Source: Gemella morbillorum (lineage in GTDB: Bacteria; Bacillota; Bacilli; Staphylococcales; Gemellaceae). Taken from it: DNA of 64,000 nt. The notes beneath the pieces are model-generated. The model had not been told where the DNA came from. It made no database searches and was given only the letters and a program-made list of their open reading frames with translations. Positions 8,562 through 18,725 of this stretch are shown in pieces. Position numbers and translations under genes: made by a program. Numbering within the stretch: the stretch's first letter is position 1; every line of letters starts with the position of its first letter. The DNA lies in NCBI RefSeq assembly GCF_900476045.1, contig NZ_LS483440.1, forward strand, positions 682,001 to 746,000. Direction: 5' to 3'.

Positions 8562-8590
8562 ATTATAATACTAAAAAAAGAATTTTTCAA
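8562..8590 (-). promoter_or_regulatory. Promoter of ilvE
   Basis: On the reverse strand TTGAAA (8585-8590), 17 bases, TATAAT (8562-8567), about 45 bases before the ilvE start. Confidence 0.7.
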
Positions 8591-8602
8591 TACTTTTATT
8601 TA

Positions 8603-8617
8603 AATTTTCTGAAATTT
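8603..8617 (-). promoter_or_regulatory. CodY-like box upstream of ilvE
   Basis: The sequence AATTTTCTGAAATTT matches 14 of 15 positions of the CodY consensus AATTTTCWGAAAATT. It lies about 13 bases upstream of the ilvE -35 box. CodY, with branched-chain amino acids and GTP as cofactors, would be expected to repress ilvE from here. codY itself is not in this window. Confidence 0.6.
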
Positions 8618-8868
8618 TAAATGAAAAATCGGATATTTTATGTGTGAGGATTGAAAAATTAACTAATAATAGTCTAAAAACAATTCATTATAATTAATAG
8701 CATTTTTATTTTTATCCAAATTATGTTACAATATTATCAATATTATAATTGAAAAAAATATGGTGTTTATTGGATTAAATACATATTTATTATGAAATAT
8801 AAAAAATGCTAAATAAGCGTTGATGATAAGTTGATCGTTTATAAATAATAGTAGAGAGGTTTATACTC
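8618..8868. other. AT-rich spacer between ilvE and tmk
   Basis: I see no gene here. An extended -10 element, TGTTACAAT ending at 8732, may start the tmk operon with a leader of about 130 bases. No clear riboswitch fold was found. Confidence 0.4.
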
Positions 8869-9495
8869 ATGAAAGGAAAATTCATAACTGTAGAAGGATC
8901 TGATGGTTCAGGGAAAACTACATTTATTAATTCTGCAACTGAATATTTAATAAAAAAAGGTTATAAAGTGATAACTACTCGTGAACCTGGGGGTACAGTA
9001 TTTAGTGAAAAAGTTCGTGAACTTTTATTTGATAGTTCAAATGAAATAGATGCTAAAACAGAGAGTTTACTGTTTTGCGTAAGTAGACGTGATCATATTA
9101 TAAAAAAAATAATTCCATATGTAGAAGAAGGATATATAGTTATTTGTGACCGTTTTGTTGATAGTTCTATAGCATATCAAAGCTACGGTAGAGGACTTAA
9201 TAAACAAGATATAATTGATATTAATAAATATACTACTGATGGTTTAGAGCCTGATTTAACTCTATATTTTAATGTAGATGTGGAAATAGGGTTATCTCGT
9301 ACAAAAGGTCGTGATGAAAATAATCGAATGGACAATGAAAGTTTGAAGTTTTATAAAGATGTAAAACGTGGATATGATGAACTTTCTAATGATTATAAAA
9401 AACGTATAAAGGTTATCGATGCAAATCAAGATTATGAAAAAGTAGAGAAAGACGCATTTAAAATATTGGAAGGATTTTTAAACAATGAATTTTAA
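8869..9495 (+). CDS. tmk: Thymidylate kinase
   Basis: 208 residues. P-loop GSDGSGKT (10-17), DR motif in CDRFVDSSIAYQ, and a LID-type segment SRTKGRDENNRMD. It phosphorylates dTMP to dTDP for DNA synthesis. It is the first gene of a tightly packed operon and overlaps holB by 11 bases, an arrangement conserved across Firmicutes. GAGAGG precedes the ATG. Confidence 0.97.
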   Translation: MKGKFITVEGSDGSGKTTFINSATEYLIKKGYKVITTREPGGTVFSEKVRELLFDSSNEIDAKTESLLFCVSRRDHIIKKIIPYVEEGYIVICDRFVDSSIAYQSYGRGLNKQDIIDINKYTTDGLEPDLTLYFNVDVEIGLSRTKGRDENNRMDNESLKFYKDVKRGYDELSNDYKKRIKVIDANQDYEKVEKDAFKILEGFLNNEF

Positions 9496-10318
9496 TAAAG
9501 ACGATATTGCTGTAAAATCTTTAACAAATTCATTAAAAAATAATAAACTATCCCATGCCTATCTAGTAGTAAGTGAGGATAGTTTATATTGTGATGAGTT
9601 TATTTTACAATTTGTTAAAGCAGTTTTTTGTTTAGATAATAATTCTAAAGACTTTAAAAATTGTGGGAAATGTAAAAATTGCACTAGCATAGAACATAAT
9701 AACTATGTAGACTTCTATAAAGTAGATACTGAAACGTCAATAAAAAAAGAAGAGATACAATTACTAAAAAAAGAATTTAGTATTAAGTCCTACTATGGAA
9801 AAAAGATATATTGGATAAAAGACATAGAGAAAATGACTGATCAAGCAGCTAATAGTCTGCTTAAATTTTTAGAAGAGCCAGAAGAAGACATAATAGCTAT
9901 TTTGAGTTGTAAAAATACAAGTGCAGTTTTACCAACAATAATTTCACGTTGCCAGCAAATTAAGCTTGTAGGAAAAAAAGAGGAAAAACTAGAAGGTAAA
10001 GAATTTTTAGAAAAAATAATTTTTGAATTTAAAAATAAATTTGAGTATAAAAAACACTTTGCAAATATTTATCTTTTAAACGAATTAAAAAATAAGGAAG
10101 AGATACTTGATTTTTTTGAAACAGTTAATAAGAAAATAGAAATTAGCTATACTATGTCCTCTTCTTTAGAAAATATAAAGAATATCAGTCGAGTTCATGA
10201 AAAAGTGTTACAGGCAATTTATGATATAAAAGCTAATGTAAATTCAGTATTAGTGTTAGAAAAATTTTTATTTTCACTTATCCTTGATGAAAATAGGCTA
10301 GATTTTCTTGGAGAGTAG
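9485..10318 (+). CDS. holB: DNA polymerase III delta-prime subunit
   Basis: 277 residues. An AAA+-like clamp-loader fold with a four-cysteine zinc module (FCLDNNSKDFKNCGKCKNC), SLLKFLEEPEED and the sensor-1 arginine in TIISRCQQIKL. It is shorter than the typical ~330 residues, with a reduced C-terminal collar domain. It acts in loading the sliding clamp. It lies directly between tmk and a tRNA methyltransferase gene. The yaaT and yabA homologues that follow holB in Bacillus are absent. Confidence 0.92.
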   Translation: MNFNKDDIAVKSLTNSLKNNKLSHAYLVVSEDSLYCDEFILQFVKAVFCLDNNSKDFKNCGKCKNCTSIEHNNYVDFYKVDTETSIKKEEIQLLKKEFSIKSYYGKKIYWIKDIEKMTDQAANSLLKFLEEPEEDIIAILSCKNTSAVLPTIISRCQQIKLVGKKEEKLEGKEFLEKIIFEFKNKFEYKKHFANIYLLNELKNKEEILDFFETVNKKIEISYTMSSSLENIKNISRVHEKVLQAIYDIKANVNSVLVLEKFLFSLILDENRLDFLGE

Positions 10319-10323
10319 AGAAA

Positions 10324-11058
10324 ATGACTGAGAACATAAGAGAAGATATAGTATCTAAAAATTATAAAATTTTACAAAAAATAGACCATTATAGTATGTC
10401 GACAGATTCTTTTTTATTACCTTATTTTTCCAATGTTCCTAAAAGTTCTAAAAAGAAGATAATAGAGCTTTGTAGTGGGAATGGAGGAATTTCTATTATT
10501 TTACGTGAGAAAAGTCAAGCACAGATAGAAATGTTAGAAATTCAAGAAGATTTGGTAGAATTAAGTAGAAGAAGTATTGAACTTAATAAACTAACTGGAA
10601 TAAATGTTAAAAATGGAGATATAAAGAAAATAAAAGATTATTATAAGCCATCATCGTTTGATTATGTAATATGTAATCCGCCTTATTTTCCAGTGAAAAA
10701 TATGCCTAACCAAAGGGAAAAGTTTAATCATAATATCTCACGTCATGAAATATTATGTAATCTTAGTGATGTTATAAAATCTATAAAGTATTTATTGAAG
10801 CAAAATGGTAAATTTAGTCTAGTTCATCGCACATATCGTATTTCTGATATAATATCAGAATGTGGAAAAAATAGTTTAGCAATAAAGAGAATAAGATTTG
10901 TTTATAGTAAAGAATCTAGTGATAACAGCAAAATAGTGTTAGTAGAGGGAAGTATTTCTAACGTAAGTGACATAAAAGTCGAACAACCTTTATATATCTA
11001 TAAAGAAGATGATACATATACAGAAGAAATGAAGAAGGTGTACGGAATTGACAGTTAG
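10324..11058 (+). CDS. tRNA1(Val) adenine-N6 methyltransferase family (YabB/TrmN6)
   Basis: 244 residues. A Rossmann methyltransferase with a glycine-rich SAM loop (ELCSGNGGISIIL) and the amino-methylating NPPY motif (CNPPYFP). The KIDHYSMSTDSFLLPYF N-terminus is typical of the YabB/TrmN6 group, which modifies A37 of tRNA-Val. It sits five bases after holB and overlaps the GIY-YIG gene by 11 bases, as in the conserved holB-yabB-yazA-rsmI block. The exact target base is by family analogy. Confidence 0.88.
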   Translation: MTENIREDIVSKNYKILQKIDHYSMSTDSFLLPYFSNVPKSSKKKIIELCSGNGGISIILREKSQAQIEMLEIQEDLVELSRRSIELNKLTGINVKNGDIKKIKDYYKPSSFDYVICNPPYFPVKNMPNQREKFNHNISRHEILCNLSDVIKSIKYLLKQNGKFSLVHRTYRISDIISECGKNSLAIKRIRFVYSKESSDNSKIVLVEGSISNVSDIKVEQPLYIYKEDDTYTEEMKKVYGIDS

Positions 11059-11353
11059 TTATATATATGTAGTAGAATGTGCAGATAAAAGTTTTTATAC
11101 AGGATATACTACAGATATAGTGCGTAGAATAAAATTGCATAATGCTAAAAAAGGAGCTAAGTACACTAGGGCAAGAGGCCCTGTCACTTTGGTATACTTT
11201 GAGGAGTATGAAACAAAAAGTGAAGCGACAAAAGCAGAAAGTTCGTTTAAGAAACTAACTCGTATGCAAAAAGAAAAATATATTTTAGTGAATACTAATA
11301 AGGAAAAAAAAGAGAAGATAAAAAACTATAATAAAAAAATAAAGGAGGATTAA
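11048..11353 (+). CDS. GIY-YIG domain protein, YazA family
   Basis: 101 residues. The GIY-YIG nuclease fold is recognisable from YIYVVECADKSFYTGYT, followed by RRIKLHNAKKGAKYTRARGPVTLVYFE and the catalytic-glutamate helix SEATKAESSFKK. A TTG start at 11048 is used; it overlaps the previous gene by 11 bases and follows a GAAGGTG site. UPF0213/YazA proteins are single-domain relatives of UvrC-type nucleases with unproven function. It is located, as usual, just before rsmI. Confidence 0.9.
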   Translation: MTVSYIYVVECADKSFYTGYTTDIVRRIKLHNAKKGAKYTRARGPVTLVYFEEYETKSEATKAESSFKKLTRMQKEKYILVNTNKEKKEKIKNYNKKIKED

Positions 11354-11354
11354 C

Positions 11355-12185
11355 ATGTTATATTTAGTGGCAACTCCTATAGGTAATCTTGAGGATATAA
11401 CTTTAAGAGCGTTAAAAGTTTTAAAAAGCGTAGAAATTTTAGCATGCGAAGACACAAGAAATACGCAAAAATTGCTAAATCATTATGAAATAACAGGTAA
11501 AAAGTTAATAAGTTATCATGAGCATAATGAAGAAAAAACGAGTGAAAAAATTATAAGTTATTTAGAAGAGGGAAGGGAAGTAGCACTTGTTACAGACGCG
11601 GGAATGCCTTGTATTTCTGATCCCGGATATATTTTGGTAGAAAAAATAAAAAAGGCAGGGCTTCCTATTACGACATTACCTGGAGCGAATGCTGGATTAA
11701 CAGCCTTAGTAGCTAGTGGTATTGAATCTTATAATTATACATTTTATGGATTTTTACCTAGAAAATCAAAAGATTTAAAGCTGAAATTAGAAGAAATTTT
11801 AAAAATGAATACTACTTCTATTTTATACGAATCACCTTATCGAGTGAAAAATCTAGTAGAAGAGATTTCAAAAATTTCCCCAACTAGAAAGATTTCCGTG
11901 GCTCGAGAATTAACAAAAATGTTTGAGCAAATAGAAACTTCTTCAGCAGAAGAAATTCTAGAGATGTTAGGAAATAAGATAAAAGAAAAAGGAGAGTTTG
12001 TTGTTATAATTTCTCCAAATAAAGATGAGAAGTCAGAAGAAGTTAATGTTGATGAGTTAGTAGAACTTATTTACCAAAAAGTTCAAAGTGGGGTAAAGAA
12101 ATCTGAAGCTATAAAAAATATTGCAAAAGAATTTGGTATAAATAAGAAAGAGGTCTATAGTTTGTATCATGAAAAGTATGATTAG
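11355..12185 (+). CDS. rsmI: 16S rRNA (cytidine-1402 2'-O)-methyltransferase
   Basis: 276 residues, full length. A tetrapyrrole-methylase fold with LYLVATPIGNLEDITLRAL at the N-terminus, ACEDTRNTQKLLNHY, VTDAGMPCISDPG and LPGANAGLTALVASGI. It methylates the ribose of C1402 in the decoding centre together with RsmH. A GGAGG site precedes the ATG. It is the last well-known gene of the tmk operon, overlapping the small membrane-protein gene by 17 bases. Confidence 0.96.
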   Translation: MLYLVATPIGNLEDITLRALKVLKSVEILACEDTRNTQKLLNHYEITGKKLISYHEHNEEKTSEKIISYLEEGREVALVTDAGMPCISDPGYILVEKIKKAGLPITTLPGANAGLTALVASGIESYNYTFYGFLPRKSKDLKLKLEEILKMNTTSILYESPYRVKNLVEEISKISPTRKISVARELTKMFEQIETSSAEEILEMLGNKIKEKGEFVVIISPNKDEKSEEVNVDELVELIYQKVQSGVKKSEAIKNIAKEFGINKKEVYSLYHEKYD

Positions 12186-12495
12186 TTTATTTATAATTAA
12201 TATCTTAATAATATTATTTTTTATTTTATCATTTTGGTATAAAGTATTTTTTATACCCGTATCTATTTTATTAATATTAAATATAATAGCTATTTATATA
12301 AAAAGTTCAACATTAGATAAAAATGAACAAAAGAAAAAAATAGTATTGCATAAAGTGAAAAATTCTTTATCCATTATATTGGGATATTCAGAAGCACATA
12401 ATGATGGTATGATTTCTAAAAACGATATGGATGAAAAAATAAATGAAGAAATAGCAGAAATAGTAGCGATAATAAAAGAAGAGATTTATAAATAA
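12169..12495 (+). CDS. Small membrane protein with a histidine-kinase-like helix
   Basis: 108 residues, function unrecognised. Two transmembrane helices (about 5-23 and 27-46) are followed by a short cytoplasmic tail. The tail contains LHKVKNSLSIILGYSEA near residues 63-77 and a second helix after a short turn. This resembles the first helix of a histidine-kinase dimerisation domain (His followed by KN..L and ILGYSE). There is no ATP-binding domain, and the residue after the His is Lys rather than the usual acid. The start overlaps the end of rsmI. The clean stop coincides with the terminator. It may be a truncated sensor, a scaffold, or a chance likeness. Confidence 0.55.
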   Translation: MKSMISLFIINILIILFFILSFWYKVFFIPVSILLILNIIAIYIKSSTLDKNEQKKKIVLHKVKNSLSIILGYSEAHNDGMISKNDMDEKINEEIAEIVAIIKEEIYK

Positions 12496-12510
12496 AATCT
12501 CTTCTTTATT
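12477..12510. terminator. Bidirectional terminator between the tmk operon and trkH
   Basis: AGAAGAGATTT pairs with AAATCTCTTCT. The hairpin overlaps the last codons of the small membrane protein and the trkH stop codon, with T-rich runs on each side. Confidence 0.8.
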
Positions 12511-13984
12511 TATGAAAATTGGTAGTTTTTGCTTTTTTTCTTCGTTTTGTCCACGTTTTAGCAGAGAAGAATACAACCAATGGTATCAATTCTAAACGAC
12601 CAAGTAGCATAGAAAAACATAGAATTACTTTTGTAAAGTAGGGTATTGCTGAAAAGTTACTCATCGGACCAAAATGATTAAAGGCTGGTCCAGCATTACT
12701 AATAGAAGTAACGGTTAATGAAATTGCATCTTCAAAATCATTTATTTGGAATGTTACTAAAAATAATATAATAACAAAAATAAATCCAAATAATAATAAA
12801 TAATTAGCAAGCGGTGTAGTATCTTTTATAACTTTACCATCTATTTTAAACATTGATATTTTCCTTGGGTTAAGTGCCTTACCAATAGATTGTTTGGCGT
12901 TTTTTATAAAGAATATTAGACGAGGTATCTTAATTCCACCTGCTGTACCTCCTGTACATCCTCCAACAAGCATTAAAATAAGAATAATCATTTTAGAAAA
13001 AACTGGCCAGATATTAAAATCATTATAAGTAAACCCGGTTGTAGAAACTATAGATGATACTGTAAAGAAAACATCTAATAAACTGTGGTTAGGAGTATCA
13101 TAAGAACGATAAATATCTAAAAACATAATTACAAATAAAATACTTATCATCCCTAAAAACCAACGTAATTCTTCACTTTTTAAAACTTTAAAATAATGTT
13201 TAAAGATAATAAAATATATTAAACTTAAATTCATTGAAAATATAAGCATGAATATAGCAATAACTACAGTTATGTAAGTACTATTGTAATAACCAATACC
13301 AAGGTTTCTTGGAGCAAATCCACCAGTTCCAGCAGTAGAAAATGCTAGATTAATACTATCAAATATACCAATACCACCAGATAATAACAGAACAAACAAA
13401 ATTGCTGTTAAAGCTATATAAATTCCGTATAAATATCTTGCGGTTTGTTTCATAGATGATACTACTTTCCCAAAATATGGTCCAGGAACTTCAGCTTTCG
13501 CAATATGAATTGTATGAGGAGAACGCGGTAGAATAGCTAACGCAAAAACAATAACCCCCATACCTCCTATAAAGTGGGTGAAACTTCTCCAAAATAGGAG
13601 ACTTTTACTTAAACTTTCTATATCTTGCAGAATAGTAGAACCTGTCGTTGTAAAACCACTAACTGTTTCAAAAAGACTATCGATATAACTAGGAATTTCC
13701 CCAGATAGGTAAAAAGGTAATGCACCTATAAGAGAAAATGCAATCCAAGTCAGAGTTACAATAACAAATCCTTCTCTTTTGTAGAAATCACGTTCACTGT
13801 CATCATCAGTAATTGTATTAATAGTAGAATACAAAACAAAACTAATTATGGATGCAGCAAGAAAAGCTACTGTAACATTCGAAGGCTCTTTGTAAATTAA
13901 AGATACTATCATAGGGACAACTAATAATCCAGCTAACAATTTTAGCATCCTAGCAAGAACGTAAAAAATCATTTTATAGTTCAT
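12506..13984 (-). CDS. trkH: Trk/Ktr-type potassium uptake membrane subunit
   Basis: 492 residues, many transmembrane helices. It shows the fourfold pore-loop pattern of TrkH proteins: SGFTTTGSTIL, STAGTGGFAPRN, SIVSTTGFTYND with GGCTGGTAGGIKI, and TSISNAGPAFNHFG. The length is closer to TrkH than to KtrB. It imports K+ driven by ion gradients, gated by the cytoplasmic TrkA ring. It follows trkA by two bases on the same strand, so one mRNA encodes pore and gate. Confidence 0.93.
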   Translation of the reverse strand: MNYKMIFYVLARMLKLLAGLLVVPMIVSLIYKEPSNVTVAFLAASIISFVLYSTINTITDDDSERDFYKREGFVIVTLTWIAFSLIGALPFYLSGEIPSYIDSLFETVSGFTTTGSTILQDIESLSKSLLFWRSFTHFIGGMGVIVFALAILPRSPHTIHIAKAEVPGPYFGKVVSSMKQTARYLYGIYIALTAILFVLLLSGGIGIFDSINLAFSTAGTGGFAPRNLGIGYYNSTYITVVIAIFMLIFSMNLSLIYFIIFKHYFKVLKSEELRWFLGMISILFVIMFLDIYRSYDTPNHSLLDVFFTVSSIVSTTGFTYNDFNIWPVFSKMIILILMLVGGCTGGTAGGIKIPRLIFFIKNAKQSIGKALNPRKISMFKIDGKVIKDTTPLANYLLLFGFIFVIILFLVTFQINDFEDAISLTVTSISNAGPAFNHFGPMSNFSAIPYFTKVILCFSMLLGRLELIPLVVFFSAKTWTKRRKKAKTTNFHK

Positions 13985-13986
13985 AC

Positions 13987-15363
13987 TTATTGCCCCCTAG
14001 AAATAATATCATCGATATGCTCAATTTTATGTTTATAACTAACGACAACAACGTTGTCATCTAATTTGATTTCATCATCACCATTAGGGAAAATTTGTTT
14101 ATTGTTTCTTATTATAAATGCTATTAACATATTAGGGTTTATAGCTAAATCTTTTAGTTTTATGCCGAGGATTTTAGCGCTATTATTTGTGATTTTAAAC
14201 TCTATTACTTCTGCTTGGTTATTAGCTATACGATAAAAGTTTTCAATATCAGAATGTTTGCTACATTGCAGAGATTTTGTGTATTTTGTAATAATATTAC
14301 CAACGATTTCTTTAGGGGTAATATAAGAATATTGTCCAATATCTTCAGCAATTTGTTTAAGAGAAGCGCGATTAACTTTTGCAACAGTCTTTTTAATACC
14401 AAGCTTGTCTGCATAAAGATTTATAATGATGTTTTCCTCATCAAAACCAGTTAGAGAAATACAACTATCAAAAGTTTGGATTCCCTCTTCTATAAGAGTA
14501 TCACGATCACTACCATCAGCCCAAATAACATCAATATCAGGAAAGGTTTCGCTAAGGGCGATAGCTTTATTTTTATCGATTTCTATGACTTTTACATAAA
14601 AATTAGCTATTTGTAAAAATTCAACAAGGTAATAAGCTATTTTTCCACCACCAATAACAAGAGACGATGTAATTTTTTTCTCCATATTATCTTGATTACC
14701 TAATAGTTTGTAGAACTTTTTCAAGTTTTTGTTTGCGGCTGTAATATGAACTTTATCGCCTACGTTGAAAACATAATTACCACGTGGTACAAAAACTTCT
14801 CCTTGTCTTTCTACTAAACAAACTAATGAAGGAAAATCAATTATTTTTTTACTATCTATTAAAGAGACACCATTTAATATACTGTTACTATTGATGATAA
14901 CTTCTAATATATTGAATTTTCCACCAAAAAAACTTTCAACTTTTATTGCAGTTGGATACTTTAACATATGAGAGATCTGTTTAGCAGCTTCATACTCAGG
15001 GTTTACCATAAGATCTATACCTAGTGATTCACGTAAGAATTCTTTTGTTTTTGAGTACTCAGGATTTCTAATTCTTGCTATTGTATATTTTGCTCCCATC
15101 TGTTTAGCAGCAATACAACAAATCATATTAATTTCATCACTTGCTGTAACAGAAATAAACATATCCGCCTCCGCTGAATCTGCTCTTGTTAGCACTTCAT
15201 AGTTAGCGCCATTACCTAATATTCCATTAATGTCATATGTTTCAACAAGTTTTTCAACACGTAATTCATTAGTATCAATAATTGTTACTTCTTTAAAGAT
15301 GTTAGAAAAATCGGCACAAAGTAACTCACCAACTTTTCCACCACCCACTATAACTACTTTCAC
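13987..15363 (-). CDS. trkA: Trk system potassium uptake regulatory protein TrkA
   Basis: 458 residues: two tandem RCK units, each with a Rossmann NAD-binding domain (VVIVGGGKVGELL at residue 2 and SLVIGGGKIAYYL near 231) and a TrkA-C domain. This is the double-length TrkA form, not the single-unit KtrA. It assembles under TrkH and gates K+ flux in response to nucleotides. GGAG precedes the ATG. The promoter lies in the 292-base intergenic stretch shared with divergent dnaG. Confidence 0.94.
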   Translation of the reverse strand: MKVVIVGGGKVGELLCADFSNIFKEVTIIDTNELRVEKLVETYDINGILGNGANYEVLTRADSAEADMFISVTASDEINMICCIAAKQMGAKYTIARIRNPEYSKTKEFLRESLGIDLMVNPEYEAAKQISHMLKYPTAIKVESFFGGKFNILEVIINSNSILNGVSLIDSKKIIDFPSLVCLVERQGEVFVPRGNYVFNVGDKVHITAANKNLKKFYKLLGNQDNMEKKITSSLVIGGGKIAYYLVEFLQIANFYVKVIEIDKNKAIALSETFPDIDVIWADGSDRDTLIEEGIQTFDSCISLTGFDEENIIINLYADKLGIKKTVAKVNRASLKQIAEDIGQYSYITPKEIVGNIITKYTKSLQCSKHSDIENFYRIANNQAEVIEFKITNNSAKILGIKLKDLAINPNMLIAFIIRNNKQIFPNGDDEIKLDDNVVVVSYKHKIEHIDDIISRGQ

Positions 15364-15655
15364 GAATAAAACTCCTTTTTTGAGTGATAATCATATTATA
15401 AAATTATTATCAAACAAAGTCAATTTTAATGTAAAAAAGTTTCATACTTTAAAGTAAAAAATTATAATATATAATATAAAGCTGTCCATAAACATAGAAT
15501 AAGTGTGAAGTTCAAAGGGAAAAATAAAAAGAAAAGTATAACAATATTTTGATAAACTATACCAAAATTCATGAATTTGTGATATAATTGTAAAAGGGAA
15601 ATTTTATCGCTTTTCATCTAATTAAGTAATAAATTTGTGATGAAGGAGGAGTAAA

Positions 15656-17446
15656 ATGGCAAAAATTTCTAAACAAGACATAGATTATATTTTTGAAAAT
15701 ATAGATATAGTTAGTTTAGTTAGTGAGTATATAAAGTTGGAAAAACGAGGACAAAACTATTTAGGATTATGTCCTTTTCATAATGAAAAAACTCCATCAT
15801 TTACTGTATCTCCTGACAAAAAAATTGCCCATTGTTTTGGATGTGGGAAAGGTGGTAATATTTTTCAGTTTATATCATTAATAGAAAATATTACATATAA
15901 TCAAGCAATTGTAAAATTGGGGACAAGATTAGGACTAAATTTAGAGTCGAATGAAAGAAAAGAAGTTAGCTATGATTTGAATAATGAGCTTGATTCTATG
16001 TATTATGGTCATTTACTTTTAGCAGACTATTACAATTATATTCTATTAAATACAAAAGAAGCTGAAGGAGCGTTGAAGTATTTATTAGATAGAGGCTTAA
16101 GTATTGATGTAATAAAATATTTTAATTTGGGATATGCACCACGAGACAATAATATCGCGTTAAATTTTTTTAAATCTAATAACTTAAATTTAGATTTAAT
16201 GGTAGAAGCAGGCTTATTGGGGAAAAATGATAATAACGATTACTATGATGTTTTTAAGGATAGAATAATGATTCCTATAAAAGATAATAAAAATCAAGTT
16301 GTTGCATTTTCAGGAAGAACAATGTCTCAGGATAAAAATGTACCTAAATACTATAATACTCATGAAACAAAAATTTTTGAAAAACGAACGGTATTATACA
16401 ATTTTTCAGATGCTAGATCTTTTATAGCAAAAGAGAATGAAATTATTTTGTGTGAAGGATACATGGATGTTATAAAAGCGTACCAAAATGGTATAAAAAA
16501 TGTAGTAGCCTTAATGGGAACTAATATTGATAATAATAAGCTACATGAAATTTTAAATTTAGTTAACAAAGTCACTTTAAGCCTTGATAATGATGTTGCA
16601 GGAACAGAAGCGCAAATAGAAATAGGAAATAGAATAATAAAGAAAACAGACAATGTTTATAAATTAAAATTTTCTGGAGCTAAGGATTTAGATGAATTTT
16701 TAACGGATAAAAATTTGAAAAATACAAATTTCGATGCACAAAGTTACGTCACTAATAACAAAGAACATTTTATTAATTTTAAAATAGAGTATTGTAAAGA
16801 TGTAGCTAAGACCAACATTGAGCAAAGAATTAAGTTTAAAAATGAAATTTTAACTAATATTTCTTATGTAGAAGATGAGTCATTAAAATACATATTATTA
16901 ACATACTTAGCTGAGGAATTTGGAATAGAACGTCAAGTCCTTAATAGAGAATTAAATCAATTACAGACAAAAAGAAAAAAACAAACCTCGCAATGGGTAG
17001 CACCAGAAAATCCAAAGTTGTTGTTTAAGGCATTAAATTATGATAAAAAAATGTGTAAACTATTTAAATACTTCTTTACAAGTAGAAATATTTTTATTGA
17101 TAATTATTCGAAATTGGAACAATGTCAGTTTTCACAAGAGATATTTGAAAGATTAGTAGATTATTTAATTATTTACTACAACAATAATCTAGAATTTCAA
17201 ATTTATAAATTTATTCATAGTATTGATGATGAAGAGGTTGCACGATTAGCGACTTATATAGATGAAACAGACTTTTTAATAGAAGAAAATCCAACGAATG
17301 AAATTGTTATAGATTATATAGCATATTTCAAGAAAAAAGAGATTAGTATTGAGAAGTTAAAAGAATTACTAAAAGTTGCTATTCAAGAAATGGATGTAGA
17401 AGCACAAAAAGAATTGCTAGAGCAATTGAAAAAGTATAAAAAGTAA
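15656..17446 (+). CDS. dnaG: DNA primase
   Basis: 596 residues. The N-terminal zinc ribbon has C39, H42, C60 and C63 ([18 protein letters not shown]...CFGCGKGG). The TOPRIM catalytic core has [10 protein letters not shown] and [11 protein letters not shown], and a C-terminal helicase-binding region follows. It makes RNA primers at the replication fork with DnaB/DnaC helicase. It is paired with sigA ten bases downstream, the classical macromolecular-synthesis operon, here without rpsU. GGAGGAG precedes the ATG. An extended -10 TGATATAAT near 15580-15588 probably drives it. Confidence 0.97.
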   Translation: MAKISKQDIDYIFENIDIVSLVSEYIKLEKRGQNYLGLCPFHNEKTPSFTVSPDKKIAHCFGCGKGGNIFQFISLIENITYNQAIVKLGTRLGLNLESNERKEVSYDLNNELDSMYYGHLLLADYYNYILLNTKEAEGALKYLLDRGLSIDVIKYFNLGYAPRDNNIALNFFKSNNLNLDLMVEAGLLGKNDNNDYYDVFKDRIMIPIKDNKNQVVAFSGRTMSQDKNVPKYYNTHETKIFEKRTVLYNFSDARSFIAKENEIILCEGYMDVIKAYQNGIKNVVALMGTNIDNNKLHEILNLVNKVTLSLDNDVAGTEAQIEIGNRIIKKTDNVYKLKFSGAKDLDEFLTDKNLKNTNFDAQSYVTNNKEHFINFKIEYCKDVAKTNIEQRIKFKNEILTNISYVEDESLKYILLTYLAEEFGIERQVLNRELNQLQTKRKKQTSQWVAPENPKLLFKALNYDKKMCKLFKYFFTSRNIFIDNYSKLEQCQFSQEIFERLVDYLIIYYNNNLEFQIYKFIHSIDDEEVARLATYIDETDFLIEENPTNEIVIDYIAYFKKKEISIEKLKELLKVAIQEMDVEAQKELLEQLKKYKK

Positions 17447-17456
17447 GGAGAAGAAG

Positions 17457-18542
17457 ATGGCTAATAAAAAGATAAAAGATTTTGAAACAATAAGAAAAGA
17501 ATTATTGGAAAAAGGTAAAAAACAAGGTGAGCTTACTCAAGAAGAAATTATAGAAGCTTTATCTAAATTAGACATTTCTTCAGAAACAATGGATGATTTT
17601 TATGAAGAATTAAATAATGAAGATATTATTTTAATTAATGAAAATCATGAGGAAGAAGAGGAAGAACTAGATTTAGAAGATTTATCAGTGCCTGCTGGGA
17701 TTAGAACTAATGACCCAGTAAGAATGTATCTTAAAGAAATTGGGAAAGTACCTCTTTTATCAAAAGAAAAAGAATTAGAATTATCAAAAATAATTGAAAG
17801 TGGAACAGAATCAGAAAAGGAACAAGCTAAAAAAGATTTAGCAGAAGCAAACTTACGTCTTGTAGTTAGTATCGCTAAAAGATATGTTGGACGTGGAATG
17901 TTATTCTTAGACCTTATCCAAGAGGGGAATATGGGATTAATTAAAGCCGTAGAAAAATTTGATTATTCTAAAGGGTTTAAATTTAGTACATACGCTACAT
18001 GGTGGATTCGTCAAGCAATAACACGTGCTATTGCTGACCAAGCAAGAACAATCCGTATTCCAGTACATATGGTTGAAACGATTAACCGACTTATTCGTGT
18101 ACAACGTCAATTACTTCAAGATTTAGGGCGTGAACCTAAACCAGAAGAAATTGCTAAAAAAATGAATATGACACCAGATAAGGTTAGAGAAATTTTAAAA
18201 ATCGCTCAAGAACCAGTATCACTTGAAACACCAATAGGAGAAGAAGATGATTCACATTTAGGAGATTTTATCGAAGATAAAGATGCTCAATCTCCAGTGG
18301 AACATGCTGCTAATGAATTGTTAAAAGAACAATTAGAAGAGATTTTAGAAACATTAACAGATAGAGAAGAAAATGTTCTAAAACTTCGTTTTGGCTTAAA
18401 AGATGGGAAAACACATACTTTAGAAGAAGTAGGAAGTGCCTTCGGAGTAACACGCGAACGTATTCGTCAAATAGAGGCTAAGGCGATAAGAAAATTAAAA
18501 CACCCTTCTAAATTAAATAAATTAAAAGGGTTTATGGAGTAA
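17457..18542 (+). CDS. sigA: Primary RNA polymerase sigma factor
   Basis: 361 residues. A short acidic region 1.1 is followed by region 1.2 ([16 protein letters not shown]), region 2 with the -10-recognising [21 protein letters not shown], region 3, and region 4.2 ([29 protein letters not shown]). This is the housekeeping sigma factor. It matches the many TTGACA/TATAAT promoters seen in the window. It is co-transcribed with dnaG. Confidence 0.98.
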   Translation: MANKKIKDFETIRKELLEKGKKQGELTQEEIIEALSKLDISSETMDDFYEELNNEDIILINENHEEEEEELDLEDLSVPAGIRTNDPVRMYLKEIGKVPLLSKEKELELSKIIESGTESEKEQAKKDLAEANLRLVVSIAKRYVGRGMLFLDLIQEGNMGLIKAVEKFDYSKGFKFSTYATWWIRQAITRAIADQARTIRIPVHMVETINRLIRVQRQLLQDLGREPKPEEIAKKMNMTPDKVREILKIAQEPVSLETPIGEEDDSHLGDFIEDKDAQSPVEHAANELLKEQLEEILETLTDREENVLKLRFGLKDGKTHTLEEVGSAFGVTRERIRQIEAKAIRKLKHPSKLNKLKGFME

Positions 18543-18653
18543 ATTTTATGAATATTGATATAATAGGTTTTAGAAGATAAAAATTGTTATTTGGGCATAT
18601 TAGTGTGTACAAAAATTTAGCTAGAAAAACATACAGAAATATAGAAAAAATTT

Positions 18654-18680
18654 AAGGCAGTGAATAACTGCCTTTTTAAA
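18654..18680 (+). terminator. Terminator of dnaG-sigA
   Basis: AAGGCAGT pairs with ACTGCCTT around a five-base loop, followed by TTTT, about 110 bases after the sigA stop. The stretch between them holds no recognisable gene. Confidence 0.8.
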
Positions 18681-18725
18681 TTAATGACTTTAGGCTGCTT
18701 GAAGATGCAGAGAGTTTTAGAAGCA

